A stretch of DNA of 37,325 nucleotides. Origin: Frateuria hangzhouensis (lineage in GTDB: Bacteria; Pseudomonadota; Gammaproteobacteria; Xanthomonadales; Rhodanobacteraceae). The notes under the pieces are model-generated. The model did no database searches. It saw only the letters and a list, made by a program, of their open reading frames with translations, and was not told the DNA's origin. Position 1 is the first letter of the stretch. Each line of letters begins with the position of its first letter. A program made the translations under genes and the position numbers. Shown here one piece after another: positions 15,608-24,707 of this stretch. The stretch covers positions 1 through 37,325 of the forward strand of contig NZ_JAPMIU010000019.1 of assembly GCF_026410505.1 (NCBI RefSeq), written 5' to 3'.

Positions 15608-16897
15608 ATGCCCGTCCGTTCCGTCCGCCTGTTCGTCGCCGCCCTGTTCGGCGCCTGCCTCACGTCCGTCGCCCTGGCGGCCGGGCCTACGCTGGTTCTG
15701 CGCGGCGACGTGGCCACCACGCGCGGCCTGATGCAGGACGTCGCCACGGCCTGGACCAAGGGCGGCCATGGCAAGGTCGACGTGCAGCCGTTCAATACCG
15801 CCTCGGGCCTGGATGCGCTGCGCGAGGGCAGCGCCGACATCGCCGGCAGCGCGCGTCCCGGCAACGGTAGCGCGAAGGAAGCCGGGCTGGTGTTCACGCC
15901 GGTGGCATGGGATGCGCTGGTGATGATCACCCACCCGAAGAACCCTGTCGGCAGCCTCACCCTGAAGCAGTTGCACGACATCTACTACGGCAAGATCACC
16001 AACTGGAGCGAAGTCGGCGGCCGCAACGAGCCGATGCACGTGTACGCGGTGGCCAGCCCGGGCGATGGCGTCGAATTCAGCCTGCGCAAGCTGCTGTTCG
16101 GCCGCGGCAACCAGCCGGTGGCCGCGCCGCGGCTGTACGTCAATACCGCCAAGCTGGAAGAGGCGGTGACGCTCGATCCGAAGGCGATCGGCGTGACCGC
16201 GCTCTCGCGCGTGGCCGACAACCACAAGCTCAAGATGATCCGCATCGACGGCATCGCGCCCAGCGCCGCCACCGTCGCCAGCGGCAGCTACAAGCTGTAC
16301 ACCCCGCTCTACCTGGTGACCAACCCGTCCAGCCCGCACGCCGCCGAGGCGCAGGCGTTCGTCGAGTTCGCCAAGGGCGACAAGATGGCCGCGATGATCC
16401 GTCGGGACGACGCCCTGCCCTATGACGCCGGCAGCGCGCTGGCCGCGGCCGATGCCTCGCGCCGGGCCCAGATCCTGGCCGCGGTGGGCGCGCGCGCAGC
16501 GCCGCAGACGCGCCCGGCTACCGCACCGGTCGCCGCGCCGGGCGCCACCTACGCCTCGCGCGTGGCCACCGCGCCGACCTCCGAGCGCACCGCCAAAGCC
16601 AGGCAGGCGCTGGAAGAGCGCCAGGCCAAGGCGGCTGCGAGGGCGAGCCTGAAGGGTATCGAGGGCCAGGCCACCACCGTCGCCGCCGCGCGCGGCCCGT
16701 CCTTCGCCAGGGTCACCGCCAGCGCCTCGGTCAAGGCCACCGCTGCCCACGCGCGTACCTACAAGGTTGCCCGGGGCGACACGCTGTCCTCGATCGCCCA
16801 CGCGCACTCGGTGGATGTGTCCGACCTGCGCAGCTGGAACCACTTGAAGGGCGACGAGCTGAAGGCCGGCCAGGTGCTGCGCGTCGCCGAGCGCTGA
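15608..16897 (+). CDS. PstS-like substrate-binding protein fused to a C-terminal LysM domain
   Basis: A 429-residue exported protein. The signal peptide ends near residue 24 (VALA/AG). Residues 26 to about 300 resemble the phosphate-binding-protein superfamily: LVLRGDVATTRGLMQDVATAW, EGSADIAGSARP, and the segment LKQLHDIYYGKITNWSEVGG that marks PstS-like proteins. An Ala-rich linker leads to a LysM domain at 384-429 (TYKVARGDTLSSIAHAHSVD, ending GQVLRVAER). LysM binds peptidoglycan, so the protein may sit at the cell wall and bind phosphate or another small anion. There are no pst transport genes nearby. The start at 15608 gives the signal peptide; the ribosome-binding site is weak. The HAD gene follows after 12 bp. 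Confidence 0.82.
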   Translation: MPVRSVRLFVAALFGACLTSVALAAGPTLVLRGDVATTRGLMQDVATAWTKGGHGKVDVQPFNTASGLDALREGSADIAGSARPGNGSAKEAGLVFTPVAWDALVMITHPKNPVGSLTLKQLHDIYYGKITNWSEVGGRNEPMHVYAVASPGDGVEFSLRKLLFGRGNQPVAAPRLYVNTAKLEEAVTLDPKAIGVTALSRVADNHKLKMIRIDGIAPSAATVASGSYKLYTPLYLVTNPSSPHAAEAQAFVEFAKGDKMAAMIRRDDALPYDAGSALAAADASRRAQILAAVGARAAPQTRPATAPVAAPGATYASRVATAPTSERTAKARQALEERQAKAAARASLKGIEGQATTVAAARGPSFARVTASASVKATAAHARTYKVARGDTLSSIAHAHSVDVSDLRSWNHLKGDELKAGQVLRVAER

Positions 16898-16909
16898 GCC
16901 GGCGCGCGC

Positions 16910-17611
16910 ATGCGCATCCTCGCGCTCACGCTGGACCTGGACGACACCCTGTGGCCGGTGCTGCCGGCACTGGAATGCGCCGACCGCGAGGTGGACGCCT
17001 ACCTGCGCACGCATCATCCCGAGGTCGCCACGCGCTGGCCGATCGCCGCCATGCGGCAGTTGCGCGCGCAGGTCGCCGCCGAGCGGCTGGACCTGGCGCA
17101 TGATTTCACCACCCAGCGCCACCTGACCATGCAACGCGCCTTCGCCGCCTGCGGGCTGGACGAGGCGCCGATCGAGGCCTTGTGGGAGGTCTACTACGCC
17201 GCGCGCAACCGAGTCGAGCTTTTCGCCGACGCGTTGCCGGCGCTCACGCGGATCACCGCGCGCTGGCCGGTGGCCAGCCTGACCAACGGCAACGCCGATC
17301 TGGAGCGGATCGGCATCCACACGCATTTCCATTGTCACGTCTGCGCGCGCGATACCGGCGTGGGCAAGCCGCATGTGCGGATTTTCCAGGCTGCGGCGCA
17401 GCGGCTCGGGGTGGCACCGGAGCACATCCTGCACGTGGGCGACGATCCGGAGCTGGATGTGTGCGGCGCGCGTGACGCGGGGCTGCGCACGGCGTGGATC
17501 AACCGCGAGAGGAAGGTCTGGCCGCCGGGATTGGGCGCACCGCCCGACCTGGACTTGCCCGACATGGGCGCGTTGGTCGACTGGCTGGAGCGCAGCCAAG
17601 GGGCGGGCTAG
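16910..17611 (+). CDS. HAD-superfamily hydrolase, YigB-like
   Basis: A 233-residue phosphatase of HAD subfamily IA. Motif I is LDLDDTLW (nucleophile D9, acid D11), motif II SLTNGN, motif III the lysine in GKPHVRIF, motif IV VGDDPELD. The helical cap lies at about 17-110. The closest recognisable relatives are YigB-type enzymes, which hydrolyse FMN or the riboflavin precursor 5-amino-6-ribitylamino-uracil phosphate; the substrate is inferred only. It starts 12 bp after the PstS-LysM stop, so the two are probably co-transcribed. Confidence 0.85.
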   Translation: MRILALTLDLDDTLWPVLPALECADREVDAYLRTHHPEVATRWPIAAMRQLRAQVAAERLDLAHDFTTQRHLTMQRAFAACGLDEAPIEALWEVYYAARNRVELFADALPALTRITARWPVASLTNGNADLERIGIHTHFHCHVCARDTGVGKPHVRIFQAAAQRLGVAPEHILHVGDDPELDVCGARDAGLRTAWINRERKVWPPGLGAPPDLDLPDMGALVDWLERSQGAG

Positions 17612-17640
17612 CGTCCTTCGCCCTTGCAGGCATCATCGCG

Positions 17641-17686
17641 AGCCCCGGCCCCTCACCCAACCCTCTCCCGCAGGGGAGAGGGCTCA
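17641..17686. repeat. CCCTCTCCC-type intergenic palindrome, copy B
   Basis: CCCTCTCCC (17661-17669), GCAG, GGGAGAGGG (17674-17682), preceded by GCCCCTCACCC. It is in inverted orientation relative to copy A and lies 50 bp after the HAD gene. Confidence 0.85.
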
Positions 17687-17756
17687 GTTTCACGTCGCGG
17701 CCGCCCTCCTCGCCGTAGCCATCCCCCGTGACGCCGACGTCACCCCACGGCTTTTG

Positions 17757-17806
17757 CTCCCTCTTCCTCGGCACCGCCGGGTGGAGAGGGCCGGGGGAAG
17801 AGGGAG
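17757..17806. repeat. Diverged palindrome next to copy B
   Basis: CTCCCTCTTCC (17757-17767) and GGAAGAGGGAG (17796-17806) are perfect 11-bp inverted arms around a 28-nt loop. It resembles the CCCTCTCCC family and may be a second, diverged unit, so the pair would form a two-unit cluster. Confidence 0.6.
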
Positions 17807-17905
17807 TCCTTTCGCCACCTTGCTGCAAACCGAACCACCCGTTTGGCATACCCTCTCCATCGGCGCATCATGTTCGACTCGCCGAACGCAACGAGGCACA
17901 GAGCC

Positions 17906-19303
17906 ATGCCGGAGAGTTCCACCTCTGCCCTGATCGAACGCAAGGCCGGCAAGGCCCAGGGCACTCCCGTCGAAACCATCGATGCCGCGCACTACAAACA
18001 GGCTTTGCGGCGCCTGGACGCGGCCCAGCGGCGCTGGCTCGAACAGACCGGCTTCGAGCCCAAGGCCGGGCGCTTCGCCCTGCTGCCCGACGCCAACGGC
18101 AAGCTTGCCCGCGTGCTGGTGGTGATCGATCCGGCGGAACCGCAGGCGGCCCTGGCCGGCTTGCCGTACGCCCTGCCGCAAGGCACCTACCACCTGGCCG
18201 ATGAAGGCACGCCCCCGGCCGATTCCGGCCTGGCCGCGCTGGGCTGGGCGTTGGGCGCCTACCGTTTCACGCGCTACCGCAAGAGCGAGCGGGCATCTGC
18301 CACGCTGGCCGTGCCGGCGGCGGAGCTGGCCGTGCTGGCGCCCCTGGTCGAGGCCAGCGCGCGCGTGCGCGACCTGGTCAACACGCCCACCGAGGACATG
18401 GGTCCGGAGCAACTGGCCGACGCCATCAAGCAACTGGCCAGGGCGCACAAGGCCAAGCTTCGCGACTGGATCGGCGACGAATTGCTCGCGGCCAACTTCC
18501 CGACCATCCACGCGGTCGGCCGCGCCAGCCATCGCGCGCCGCGGCTGGTGGAGCTGAGCTGGGGCAAGCCGTCCGATCCGAAGCTGGTACTGGTCGGCAA
18601 GGGCGTGTGCTTCGACACCGGCGGGCTGGACCTGAAGCCCTCCGAGGGCATGCGCAACATGAAGAAGGACATGGGCGGCGCGGCGCACGCGATCGCCCTG
18701 GCCGGGCTGGTGATGCAGGCAAAGTTGCCGGTGCGCCTGACCCTGCTGGTGCCCGCGGTGGAAAACGCCGTCGCCGGCAACGCGATGCGCCCCGGCGAGG
18801 TGATCACCACCCGCGCCGGCCACACGGTGGAGGTGGACAACACCGACGCCGAGGGCCGCCTGATCCTGTGCGACGCGATCGCCTACGGCGCCGAGCAGCA
18901 GCCGGACCTGCTGCTGGACTTCGCCACCCTCACCGGCGCGGCGCGGGTGGCGCTGGGACCGGACCTGCCGGTGCTGTTCGCCAACCAGGACGCCATCGCC
19001 GAGCAGTTGCTGGAGGCCGGACGCGCCGTGGCCGACCCGCTGTGGCGGCTGCCGCTGTGGCGGCCCTACCGCAAGATGCTGGACTCGTCGGTGGCCGACT
19101 TCGCCAACTCGGGGCCGTCACGGCATGCCGGCGCGATCACCGCGGCGCTGTACCTCGAGCGCTTCGTGCCGGACGGCTTGCCGTGGCTGCACCTGGACAC
19201 TTATTCCTGGAACGACACCGACCGCCCCGGCCGGCCGCGCGGTGGCGAGGCGCAAGGGTTGCGGGCCTGCTTCGCCTTCCTGCAGCGGCGCTACGCCCTC
19301 TAG
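17906..19303 (+). CDS. M17-family leucyl aminopeptidase
   Basis: A 465-residue cytosolic metallo-aminopeptidase. The C-terminal catalytic domain has VGKGVCFDTGGLDLKP (K232, D237), NMKKDMGGAA (D255) and NTDAEGRLILCDAIAYG (D314, E316, R318), the complete two-metal site. The N-terminal half is the divergent alpha/beta domain of the family. It removes N-terminal residues from peptides for turnover. I chose the ATG at 17906, which has GAGG nine bases upstream; earlier in-frame starts at 17843 and 17870 lack support. It resembles the family branch distinct from E. coli PepA, so I give no symbol. Confidence 0.9.
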   Translation: MPESSTSALIERKAGKAQGTPVETIDAAHYKQALRRLDAAQRRWLEQTGFEPKAGRFALLPDANGKLARVLVVIDPAEPQAALAGLPYALPQGTYHLADEGTPPADSGLAALGWALGAYRFTRYRKSERASATLAVPAAELAVLAPLVEASARVRDLVNTPTEDMGPEQLADAIKQLARAHKAKLRDWIGDELLAANFPTIHAVGRASHRAPRLVELSWGKPSDPKLVLVGKGVCFDTGGLDLKPSEGMRNMKKDMGGAAHAIALAGLVMQAKLPVRLTLLVPAVENAVAGNAMRPGEVITTRAGHTVEVDNTDAEGRLILCDAIAYGAEQQPDLLLDFATLTGAARVALGPDLPVLFANQDAIAEQLLEAGRAVADPLWRLPLWRPYRKMLDSSVADFANSGPSRHAGAITAALYLERFVPDGLPWLHLDTYSWNDTDRPGRPRGGEAQGLRACFAFLQRRYAL

Positions 19304-19304
19304 A

Positions 19305-19374
19305 AGCATCGCCCGCCAGCGGGCTCCCACGGGTGCGCCAGTTCTTCCGTAGGAACCCGCTTGCGGACGATGCT
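19305..19374. repeat. Inverted-repeat pair (GTAGGA...GATGCT type)
   Basis: Arms at 19305-19330 and 19349-19374 are near-perfect inverted copies with a few mismatches: AGCATCGCCCGCCAGCGGG on the left, CCCGCTTGCGGACGATGCT on the right. It begins immediately after the aminopeptidase stop. It could fold as a long hairpin and act as terminator or mRNA 3' end. Related GTAGGAGC motifs occur at 21298 and 37117. Confidence 0.75.
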
Positions 19375-19452
19375 CTCCACCATGACTTCTGGCGATCCCG
19401 CCCGTTCCGCCAAACAGGCATGCTCCGGAGGTTGAATCCGACGGAGTCCCCC

Positions 19453-21192
19453 ATGCATCGCCGCTTGCTCGCCCTCAGCCTGAGCCTCGCCCTCGCCGGC
19501 ACCCTACACGCCGCCGATACCACTCCCAAGCAGCCCCCACTCACCCAGCAGACGCAGAACTCCGGCGGCACCATGCCGGTCGAGCAGGCACGCCTGCATT
19601 TCGACCACGCGGAACTGCACTTCACCGTCGACCCGGCCAAGCACCATCTCGATGGCAAGGCCACGCTGCGCTTCACCGCACGCGAGCCAACCGACGTGTT
19701 GTTGCTGGACCTGGACAAGAACCTGCCGATCCGCAACGTCGCCGTCGACGGCAAGCCGCTGTCCAAGGATGCCTGGAGCAATCCGGATGGCCGCCTGCGC
19801 ATCCAGCTGCCGCAGCCGCTGGCGAAGGGCGGCAACGTCAGCACCACCATCAGCTACGGCGGCAAGCCGCACGTGGCCAAGCATGCACCGTGGGACGGCG
19901 GTTTCGTCTGGAGCCACACCGACGACGGCCAACCGTGGATCGCCAGCGCCGTGGAAGGCGAGGGCTGCGACCTGTTCTGGCCCTGCATCGACCAGCCCAC
20001 CGGCGAGCCGGACCTGGTCGACACCTACGTGACCGTGCCCAAGGCGCTGGCCGCTCCGGGCAACGGCGTGCTGGTCGGTATCGAAAACCACGGCGCCACC
20101 CGCACCTGGCACTGGCGCATCAAGCAGCCGGACACCTACGCGATCACCCTCAACGTGGGGCCGTTCGAGGAGCTCAAGGGCGACTACAAGAGCCGCTACG
20201 GCAACACCATCCCGATGGAGCTGTGGTACCTGCGCGGGCACGAGGCCGGTGCCAAGGCGCTATTCGGGCAGTTCCCGCGGATGCTCGACTTCTTCGAACA
20301 GGAGATCGGCCCTTACCCGTTCGGCGACGAGAAGATGGGCGTGGTCGAAACACCGCACCTGGGGATGGAGCACCAGACCATCAACGCCTACGGCAACGGC
20401 TATCCGAAGGGCGAGTACGGCTTCGACTGGCTGCTGCAGCACGAATTCGCGCATGAGTGGTTCGGCAACCAGGTGACCAACCGCAACTGGGACGACATGT
20501 GGTTGCACGAGGGTTTCGGTACCTACATGCAGCCGCTGTACGGGCAATACCTGCATGGCGACATGCCGTACTTCGCGATGCTGCACACCGAGCGGATGAC
20601 GCTGGCGAACAAGGTGCCGATCGTCTCGGGGCAGCCCAAGACCGAGGAGCAGGTCTACGACGGTCAGACCGGGCCGGGCCTGGACATCTACTACAAGGGT
20701 TCGCTGGTGCTGCATACGTTGCGCGGCCTGATCGGCGACGACGCCTTTTTCGAGAGCGTGCGCCGGCTGGTCTACGGGCGCCCCGATCCGAAGCCCGGCA
20801 ACTTCAAGCCGCGCTATGCCACCACCAGGGATTACACCGGCATCGTCGACCAGGTCACCGGCAAGGACCTGAAGTGGTTCTTCGACGTGTATCTGTACGA
20901 CGCGGCGCTGCCGAAGCTCGAAACCACCCGCCACGGCGACATGCTGCAGTTCCGCTGGGTGACCGGCCACGGCGAGCCGTTCCCGATGCCGCTGGACGTG
21001 CAGGTGGACCACACCATGCACACGCTGCCGATGGCCGATGGTACGGGCGAGCTCCGCGTGCCGGAGGGCAGCCTGATGATCGTGGACCCGCGCTCGAAGG
21101 TGTTGCGGGAGATGCCGCACGTGGAGGCGTTCCAGGCGTGGAAGAAGGCGCAGGCCGCCGAGAAGAAGGGCGGTAAGAAGAAGGGCAACTGA
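19453..21192 (+). CDS. Secreted M1-family metallopeptidase (aminopeptidase N-like)
   Basis: A 579-residue zinc peptidase with an N-terminal signal peptide (LALAGTLHA/AD). A beta-sandwich N-terminal domain (about 40-240) precedes the catalytic domain with HEFAHEWFGN (H330, E331, H334) and the third zinc ligand E353 in LHEGFGTY. The exopeptidase motif usually written GxMEN reads GMEHQ here (304-308). It lacks the large helical C-terminal domain of E. coli PepN, being about 300 residues shorter, and ends in a Lys-rich tail (KKGGKKKGN). It probably trims peptides in the periplasm. The ATG at 19453 follows GGAG closely and starts a normal signal sequence. Confidence 0.9.
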   Translation: MHRRLLALSLSLALAGTLHAADTTPKQPPLTQQTQNSGGTMPVEQARLHFDHAELHFTVDPAKHHLDGKATLRFTAREPTDVLLLDLDKNLPIRNVAVDGKPLSKDAWSNPDGRLRIQLPQPLAKGGNVSTTISYGGKPHVAKHAPWDGGFVWSHTDDGQPWIASAVEGEGCDLFWPCIDQPTGEPDLVDTYVTVPKALAAPGNGVLVGIENHGATRTWHWRIKQPDTYAITLNVGPFEELKGDYKSRYGNTIPMELWYLRGHEAGAKALFGQFPRMLDFFEQEIGPYPFGDEKMGVVETPHLGMEHQTINAYGNGYPKGEYGFDWLLQHEFAHEWFGNQVTNRNWDDMWLHEGFGTYMQPLYGQYLHGDMPYFAMLHTERMTLANKVPIVSGQPKTEEQVYDGQTGPGLDIYYKGSLVLHTLRGLIGDDAFFESVRRLVYGRPDPKPGNFKPRYATTRDYTGIVDQVTGKDLKWFFDVYLYDAALPKLETTRHGDMLQFRWVTGHGEPFPMPLDVQVDHTMHTLPMADGTGELRVPEGSLMIVDPRSKVLREMPHVEAFQAWKKAQAAEKKGGKKKGN

Positions 21193-21297
21193 CGGGTTGC
21201 TGCGGAGGGCTGGCTGGGGCGGCCCTTCGACTTCGCTGCGCTATGCTCAGGGTGAACGGCTGAGGGTTTCCCTGGGCTCCCGATGGCATCCTTCGGT

Positions 21298-21372
21298 TTG
21301 TGCAGGAGCGCATCTGTGCGCTGCCACCACGCCTGATCGGTGCCGCGCGGTCGCGCACCGGTGCGCCTGCAA
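21298..21372. repeat. Imperfect palindrome (TTGTGCAGGAGCGCA type)
   Basis: The left end reads TTGTGCAGGAGCGCA and the right end GGTGCGCCTGCAA, an imperfect inverted repeat with a GC-rich centre. It resembles the GTAGGAGC-type element at 37117. It lies in the 260-bp gap between two convergent genes, which otherwise holds only the terminator. Confidence 0.55.
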
Positions 21373-21420
21373 GGCGATCGCGTGCCGGGGGACCGTTTCC
21401 CGCAGACCGGCGGGAACCAT

Positions 21421-21452
21421 AAAAAAAGCCCGGCGAGGCCGGGCTTTTTTTA
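21421..21452. terminator. Bidirectional rho-independent terminator between the M1 peptidase and prc
   Basis: A run of seven A, then GCCCGGC (21428-21434), GAG, GCCGGGC (21438-21444), then a run of T. The stem is perfect and both flanks are tracts, so it works in both directions. It ends directly at the prc stop codon. Confidence 0.92.
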
Positions 21453-23681
21453 TTAATGCGGCTGCGTGGCCGTCTTCTGCGGTGGCGTGACCGCCGCGGT
21501 CGAGAACTTGCCGCCGTAGGGCAGCACTTCGGCCGCCAGCTTGGGGTCGGCGCGGATCATGCCGATCGCATCGAACAGGATGTGCGCGGTTTCCTGCAGC
21601 TCGGGATCCTTGGCGTTCTTGGCCTTATTCTCCTGCTTGAGCTCGGCCTTGAGGCTGCGCTCGTTGGCGTTGAGGCCATCGTCCAGCACGGGCTCCTCGG
21701 CCAGGCTCGCGTCGGTGCCGTCGATGGCCTTGTGCCGCGCGCGGAAGTCGGCCTGGATGGCGTCCTGGCGCTTGCGCTCGGCCTGCCGCGCGGCAAGGTC
21801 CAGCGAGGTGGTGCTCTGGTCGCGCATCTTCTTGTACTGCGCCAGCTCGTCGAGCATCAGCTGCCAGGCGGGCGACTTGGCCACGCGCGCGTCGTGCCTG
21901 GTCTTCAGCTGTGGCAGGTAGGCGGTGAGGTCGGCGACCTGGCTGTACGGCGCGCTCTGGATCCGCGTCCACGGCAGCGCGTTGTCGTAGGTGGATTCGC
22001 CGAAGTCCTTCTCGTCGCCGTTCTTCGGGAACAGGATGTCGGGCGTGACGCCCTTCAGTTGGGTGGAGCCGCCATCGATGCGGAAGAACTCGGCGATGGT
22101 CATCTTCAGTTCGCCGAACTGCGGCTTCTCGCCGCCGCCCTGGGCGAAGCGGTCCAGGTCCACCAGGTTCTGCACGGTGCCCTTGCCGAAGGTCGGCTCG
22201 CCGATGATCAGGCCGCGTCCGTAGTCCTGGATGGCAGCGGAGAAGATTTCCGAGGCCGAGGCCGAGCCACGGTTGACCAGCACCGCCATCGGGCCGCTCC
22301 AGGCCAGGCCCGGTTCGTCGTCGCCCTGCACTTCCACCTGGCCGCGCGCGTCGCGCACCTGCACCACCGGGCCCTGGTCGATGAACAGGCCGGTCAGCTC
22401 GTTGGCCTCGGCCAGCGAGCCGCCGCCGTTGTTGCGCAGGTCCACCACCACGCCCTGCACGCCGGCGGCCTTGAGCTCGCCAAGCAGCTTGGCGACATCG
22501 CGGGTGGCGCTCTTGAAGTTCTTGTCGCCTTCGCGGCGCGCGCCGAAATCCGAATAGAACGTGGGCAGGTCGATGATGCCGATCTTGCGGGTGGTATCGC
22601 CGTCCTTGACCTCGATGATCTTTTTCTTGGCCGCCTGCTCTTCGATGCTGACCTTCTTGCGTACCAGCTTGATCAGCTCGTGCTTGCCGTCCAGGCCCAC
22701 GTCGGCGGGCAGGATCTCCAGCCGCACGGTGGTGTCCTTCTTGCCGCGGATTTTCTCGACCACGTCGTCCAGGCGCCAGCCGATCACGTCGACCATGGCG
22801 CCGTCGGCTCCCTGGCCGATCGCCACGATGCGATCACCCACGTGCACCTTGCCGGACTTGTCGGCGGGGCCGCCAGGCACCACCTCGCGGATCTGCGTGT
22901 ATTCGTCGCGTGCCTGCAGCACCGCACCGATGCCCTCCAGCGAGAGCTTCATGGCGATGTCGAAGTTCTCCGCCGCGCGCGGGCCGAGGTAATCGGTGTG
23001 CGGGTCGGTGGTCTCGGCGTAGGCGTTCATGAAGGTCTGGAAGGCATCCTCGCCGTCGAGCTGCCTCACCCGGTCGATGTAGCCGGCGTAGCGCTTGTCC
23101 AGCGTCTTGCGGATGTCCTCGTCGCTCTTGCCGGCCAGCTTCAGGCGCAGCCAGTCGTTCTTGGTGCGCTTGCGCCACAGGTTGTCCAGCGCGGCCTGGT
23201 CCAGCGGCCAGGCGGCGTTCTCGCGGTCGTAGGTGTAGTTCTCTTCTTTGGTGAGGTCGAAGCCCTGCTTCAGCAGGCCGCGCGCGTACTCCATGCGGTT
23301 GACCGCGCGCTGCACGTACAGGTTGAACACCGAGAACGGGCCGGACAGGTCCTTGTTCCAGATCGCATCGTCGAAGCGGGTCTTCAGCGGCTCGAAGCGC
23401 GCCATGTCGGCCTGGGTGAAGAACACCTTCTCGCTGTCGAGCATGTCGAAGTAGGCCTTGTAAACCTTGGCCGACATGACGTCATCGAGCGGCTTGGCGT
23501 CGTAGTGGAAGCGGGTCAGGAAACGCGCGGACAGCTGCGCGGCGTCGGCCTGGGTGGACGATGCCTTCAGCGGCAAGGTGGAAGCCTTGCGGCCTTCGTC
23601 GCCTTGCGCGCCAGGCGTTTGCGCATGCGCGACGGGCAGGACGAGGGCCAGCAGCAGGGCGAGCGTGGGGCGCAGGGTCAT
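21453..23681 (-). CDS. prc: Carboxy-terminal processing (tail-specific) protease Prc
   Basis: A 742-residue S41 protease. It has a signal peptide (VAHA/QT), a long helical N-terminal region with the NYTYDRENAAWP segment, and a PDZ domain (about 240-330). The protease core has the Ser-Lys dyad S475 (GSASASEIF) and K500 (FGKGTVQ), spaced 25 residues as in E. coli Prc. It cuts periplasmic proteins with non-polar C-termini and, in other bacteria, peptidoglycan hydrolases and PBP3. The start is 11 bp after lipA, so it is likely the last gene of the lipoate operon. Its stop abuts the strong terminator. Confidence 0.95.
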   Translation of the reverse strand: MTLRPTLALLLALVLPVAHAQTPGAQGDEGRKASTLPLKASSTQADAAQLSARFLTRFHYDAKPLDDVMSAKVYKAYFDMLDSEKVFFTQADMARFEPLKTRFDDAIWNKDLSGPFSVFNLYVQRAVNRMEYARGLLKQGFDLTKEENYTYDRENAAWPLDQAALDNLWRKRTKNDWLRLKLAGKSDEDIRKTLDKRYAGYIDRVRQLDGEDAFQTFMNAYAETTDPHTDYLGPRAAENFDIAMKLSLEGIGAVLQARDEYTQIREVVPGGPADKSGKVHVGDRIVAIGQGADGAMVDVIGWRLDDVVEKIRGKKDTTVRLEILPADVGLDGKHELIKLVRKKVSIEEQAAKKKIIEVKDGDTTRKIGIIDLPTFYSDFGARREGDKNFKSATRDVAKLLGELKAAGVQGVVVDLRNNGGGSLAEANELTGLFIDQGPVVQVRDARGQVEVQGDDEPGLAWSGPMAVLVNRGSASASEIFSAAIQDYGRGLIIGEPTFGKGTVQNLVDLDRFAQGGGEKPQFGELKMTIAEFFRIDGGSTQLKGVTPDILFPKNGDEKDFGESTYDNALPWTRIQSAPYSQVADLTAYLPQLKTRHDARVAKSPAWQLMLDELAQYKKMRDQSTTSLDLAARQAERKRQDAIQADFRARHKAIDGTDASLAEEPVLDDGLNANERSLKAELKQENKAKNAKDPELQETAHILFDAIGMIRADPKLAAEVLPYGGKFSTAAVTPPQKTATQPH

Positions 23682-23692
23682 GAAGAAGGGTC

Positions 23693-24697
23693 TCAGGCGA
23701 GCTCGGTGACGCCGGCTGCATGGGCCTGCAGGTCGGCATGGTAGGAGGAACGCACCAGCGGGCCGGAGGCGACGTGATGGAAGCCCATCGCTTCGCCGGC
23801 CTCGCGCAGTGCGTCGTATTCGTCGGGAGTCCAGTAGCGCACGACCGGGTGATGGTGCGGCGTAGGCTGCAGGTACTGGCCGATGGTGATCATGTCCACG
23901 TCATGGGCGCGTAGATCGCGTAGCGTCTCGATCACCTGTTCGAAGGTCTCGCCCAGGCCCAGCATGATGCCGGATTTGGTCGGCACCTCCGGGTGCTGCG
24001 CCTTGAAGCGCTTGAGCAGGTCCAGCGACCACTGGTAGTCGGCGCCCGGGCGCACCTCGCGGTACAGGTGTGGGACGGTTTCCAGGTTGTGGTTGAAGAC
24101 GTCGGGCGGGAAGTCCTTGAGCACTTCCAGCGCGCGCTCCATGCGGCCCTTGCCGCGGAAATCCGGGGTGAGGATCTCGATCTTGATGTTCGGGCTGGCG
24201 TGGCGCACGGCGCGGATGCAGCTGGCGAAGTGTTCGGCGCCGCCGTCGCGCAGGTCGTCGCGGTCGACCGAAGTGATCACGACATATTTCAGCCGCATGT
24301 CGGCGATCGTCTGCGCCAGGCGCGCCGGCTCCAGCGGGTCGGGCGGCTGCGGGCGACCGTGGGCGACGTCGCAGAACGAGCAGCGCCGGGTGCACACCTC
24401 GCCCAGGATCATGAAGGTGGCGGTGCCCTTGGAGAAGCACTCGTGGATGTTCGGGCAGCTGGCCTCTTCGCACACCGTGACCAGTGCGTTCTCGCGCAGC
24501 CGGGCCTTGAGTTCCTGCACGGCGTTGCCCTGCGGCAACCGCACGCGGATCCACGAAGGCTTGCGCAGGGTCGGCGCGCCGGTATCGAAACCGGCACGGT
24601 TGCGGGCGATCTTGTCGTTGCCCAGCTGCTTTTCGGCGACCGCCGCGCCAGCGTCGAGCACGCTGATCGGGATCACCCTGGAAGGAATTTCGCTCAT
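23693..24697 (-). CDS. lipA: Lipoyl synthase
   Basis: A 334-residue radical-SAM enzyme that inserts two sulfurs into protein-bound octanoyl groups. The auxiliary cluster motif is C76-x4-C81-x5-C87 and the radical-SAM motif is C102-x3-C106-x2-C109 (CTRRCSFC). The C-terminal RSSYHA supplies the conserved serine. Length is normal. It begins 10 bp after lipB, the enzyme that makes its substrate. Confidence 0.97.
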   Translation of the reverse strand: MSEIPSRVIPISVLDAGAAVAEKQLGNDKIARNRAGFDTGAPTLRKPSWIRVRLPQGNAVQELKARLRENALVTVCEEASCPNIHECFSKGTATFMILGEVCTRRCSFCDVAHGRPQPPDPLEPARLAQTIADMRLKYVVITSVDRDDLRDGGAEHFASCIRAVRHASPNIKIEILTPDFRGKGRMERALEVLKDFPPDVFNHNLETVPHLYREVRPGADYQWSLDLLKRFKAQHPEVPTKSGIMLGLGETFEQVIETLRDLRAHDVDMITIGQYLQPTPHHHPVVRYWTPDEYDALREAGEAMGFHHVASGPLVRSSYHADLQAHAAGVTELA

Positions 24698-24707
24698 CTG
24701 CGACTAC

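Noticed and set aside
18607-21192. An 861-codon frame as an extended M1 peptidase
   Set aside because: The upstream part overlaps the M17 aminopeptidase gene in another frame; the signal peptide begins at 19453.
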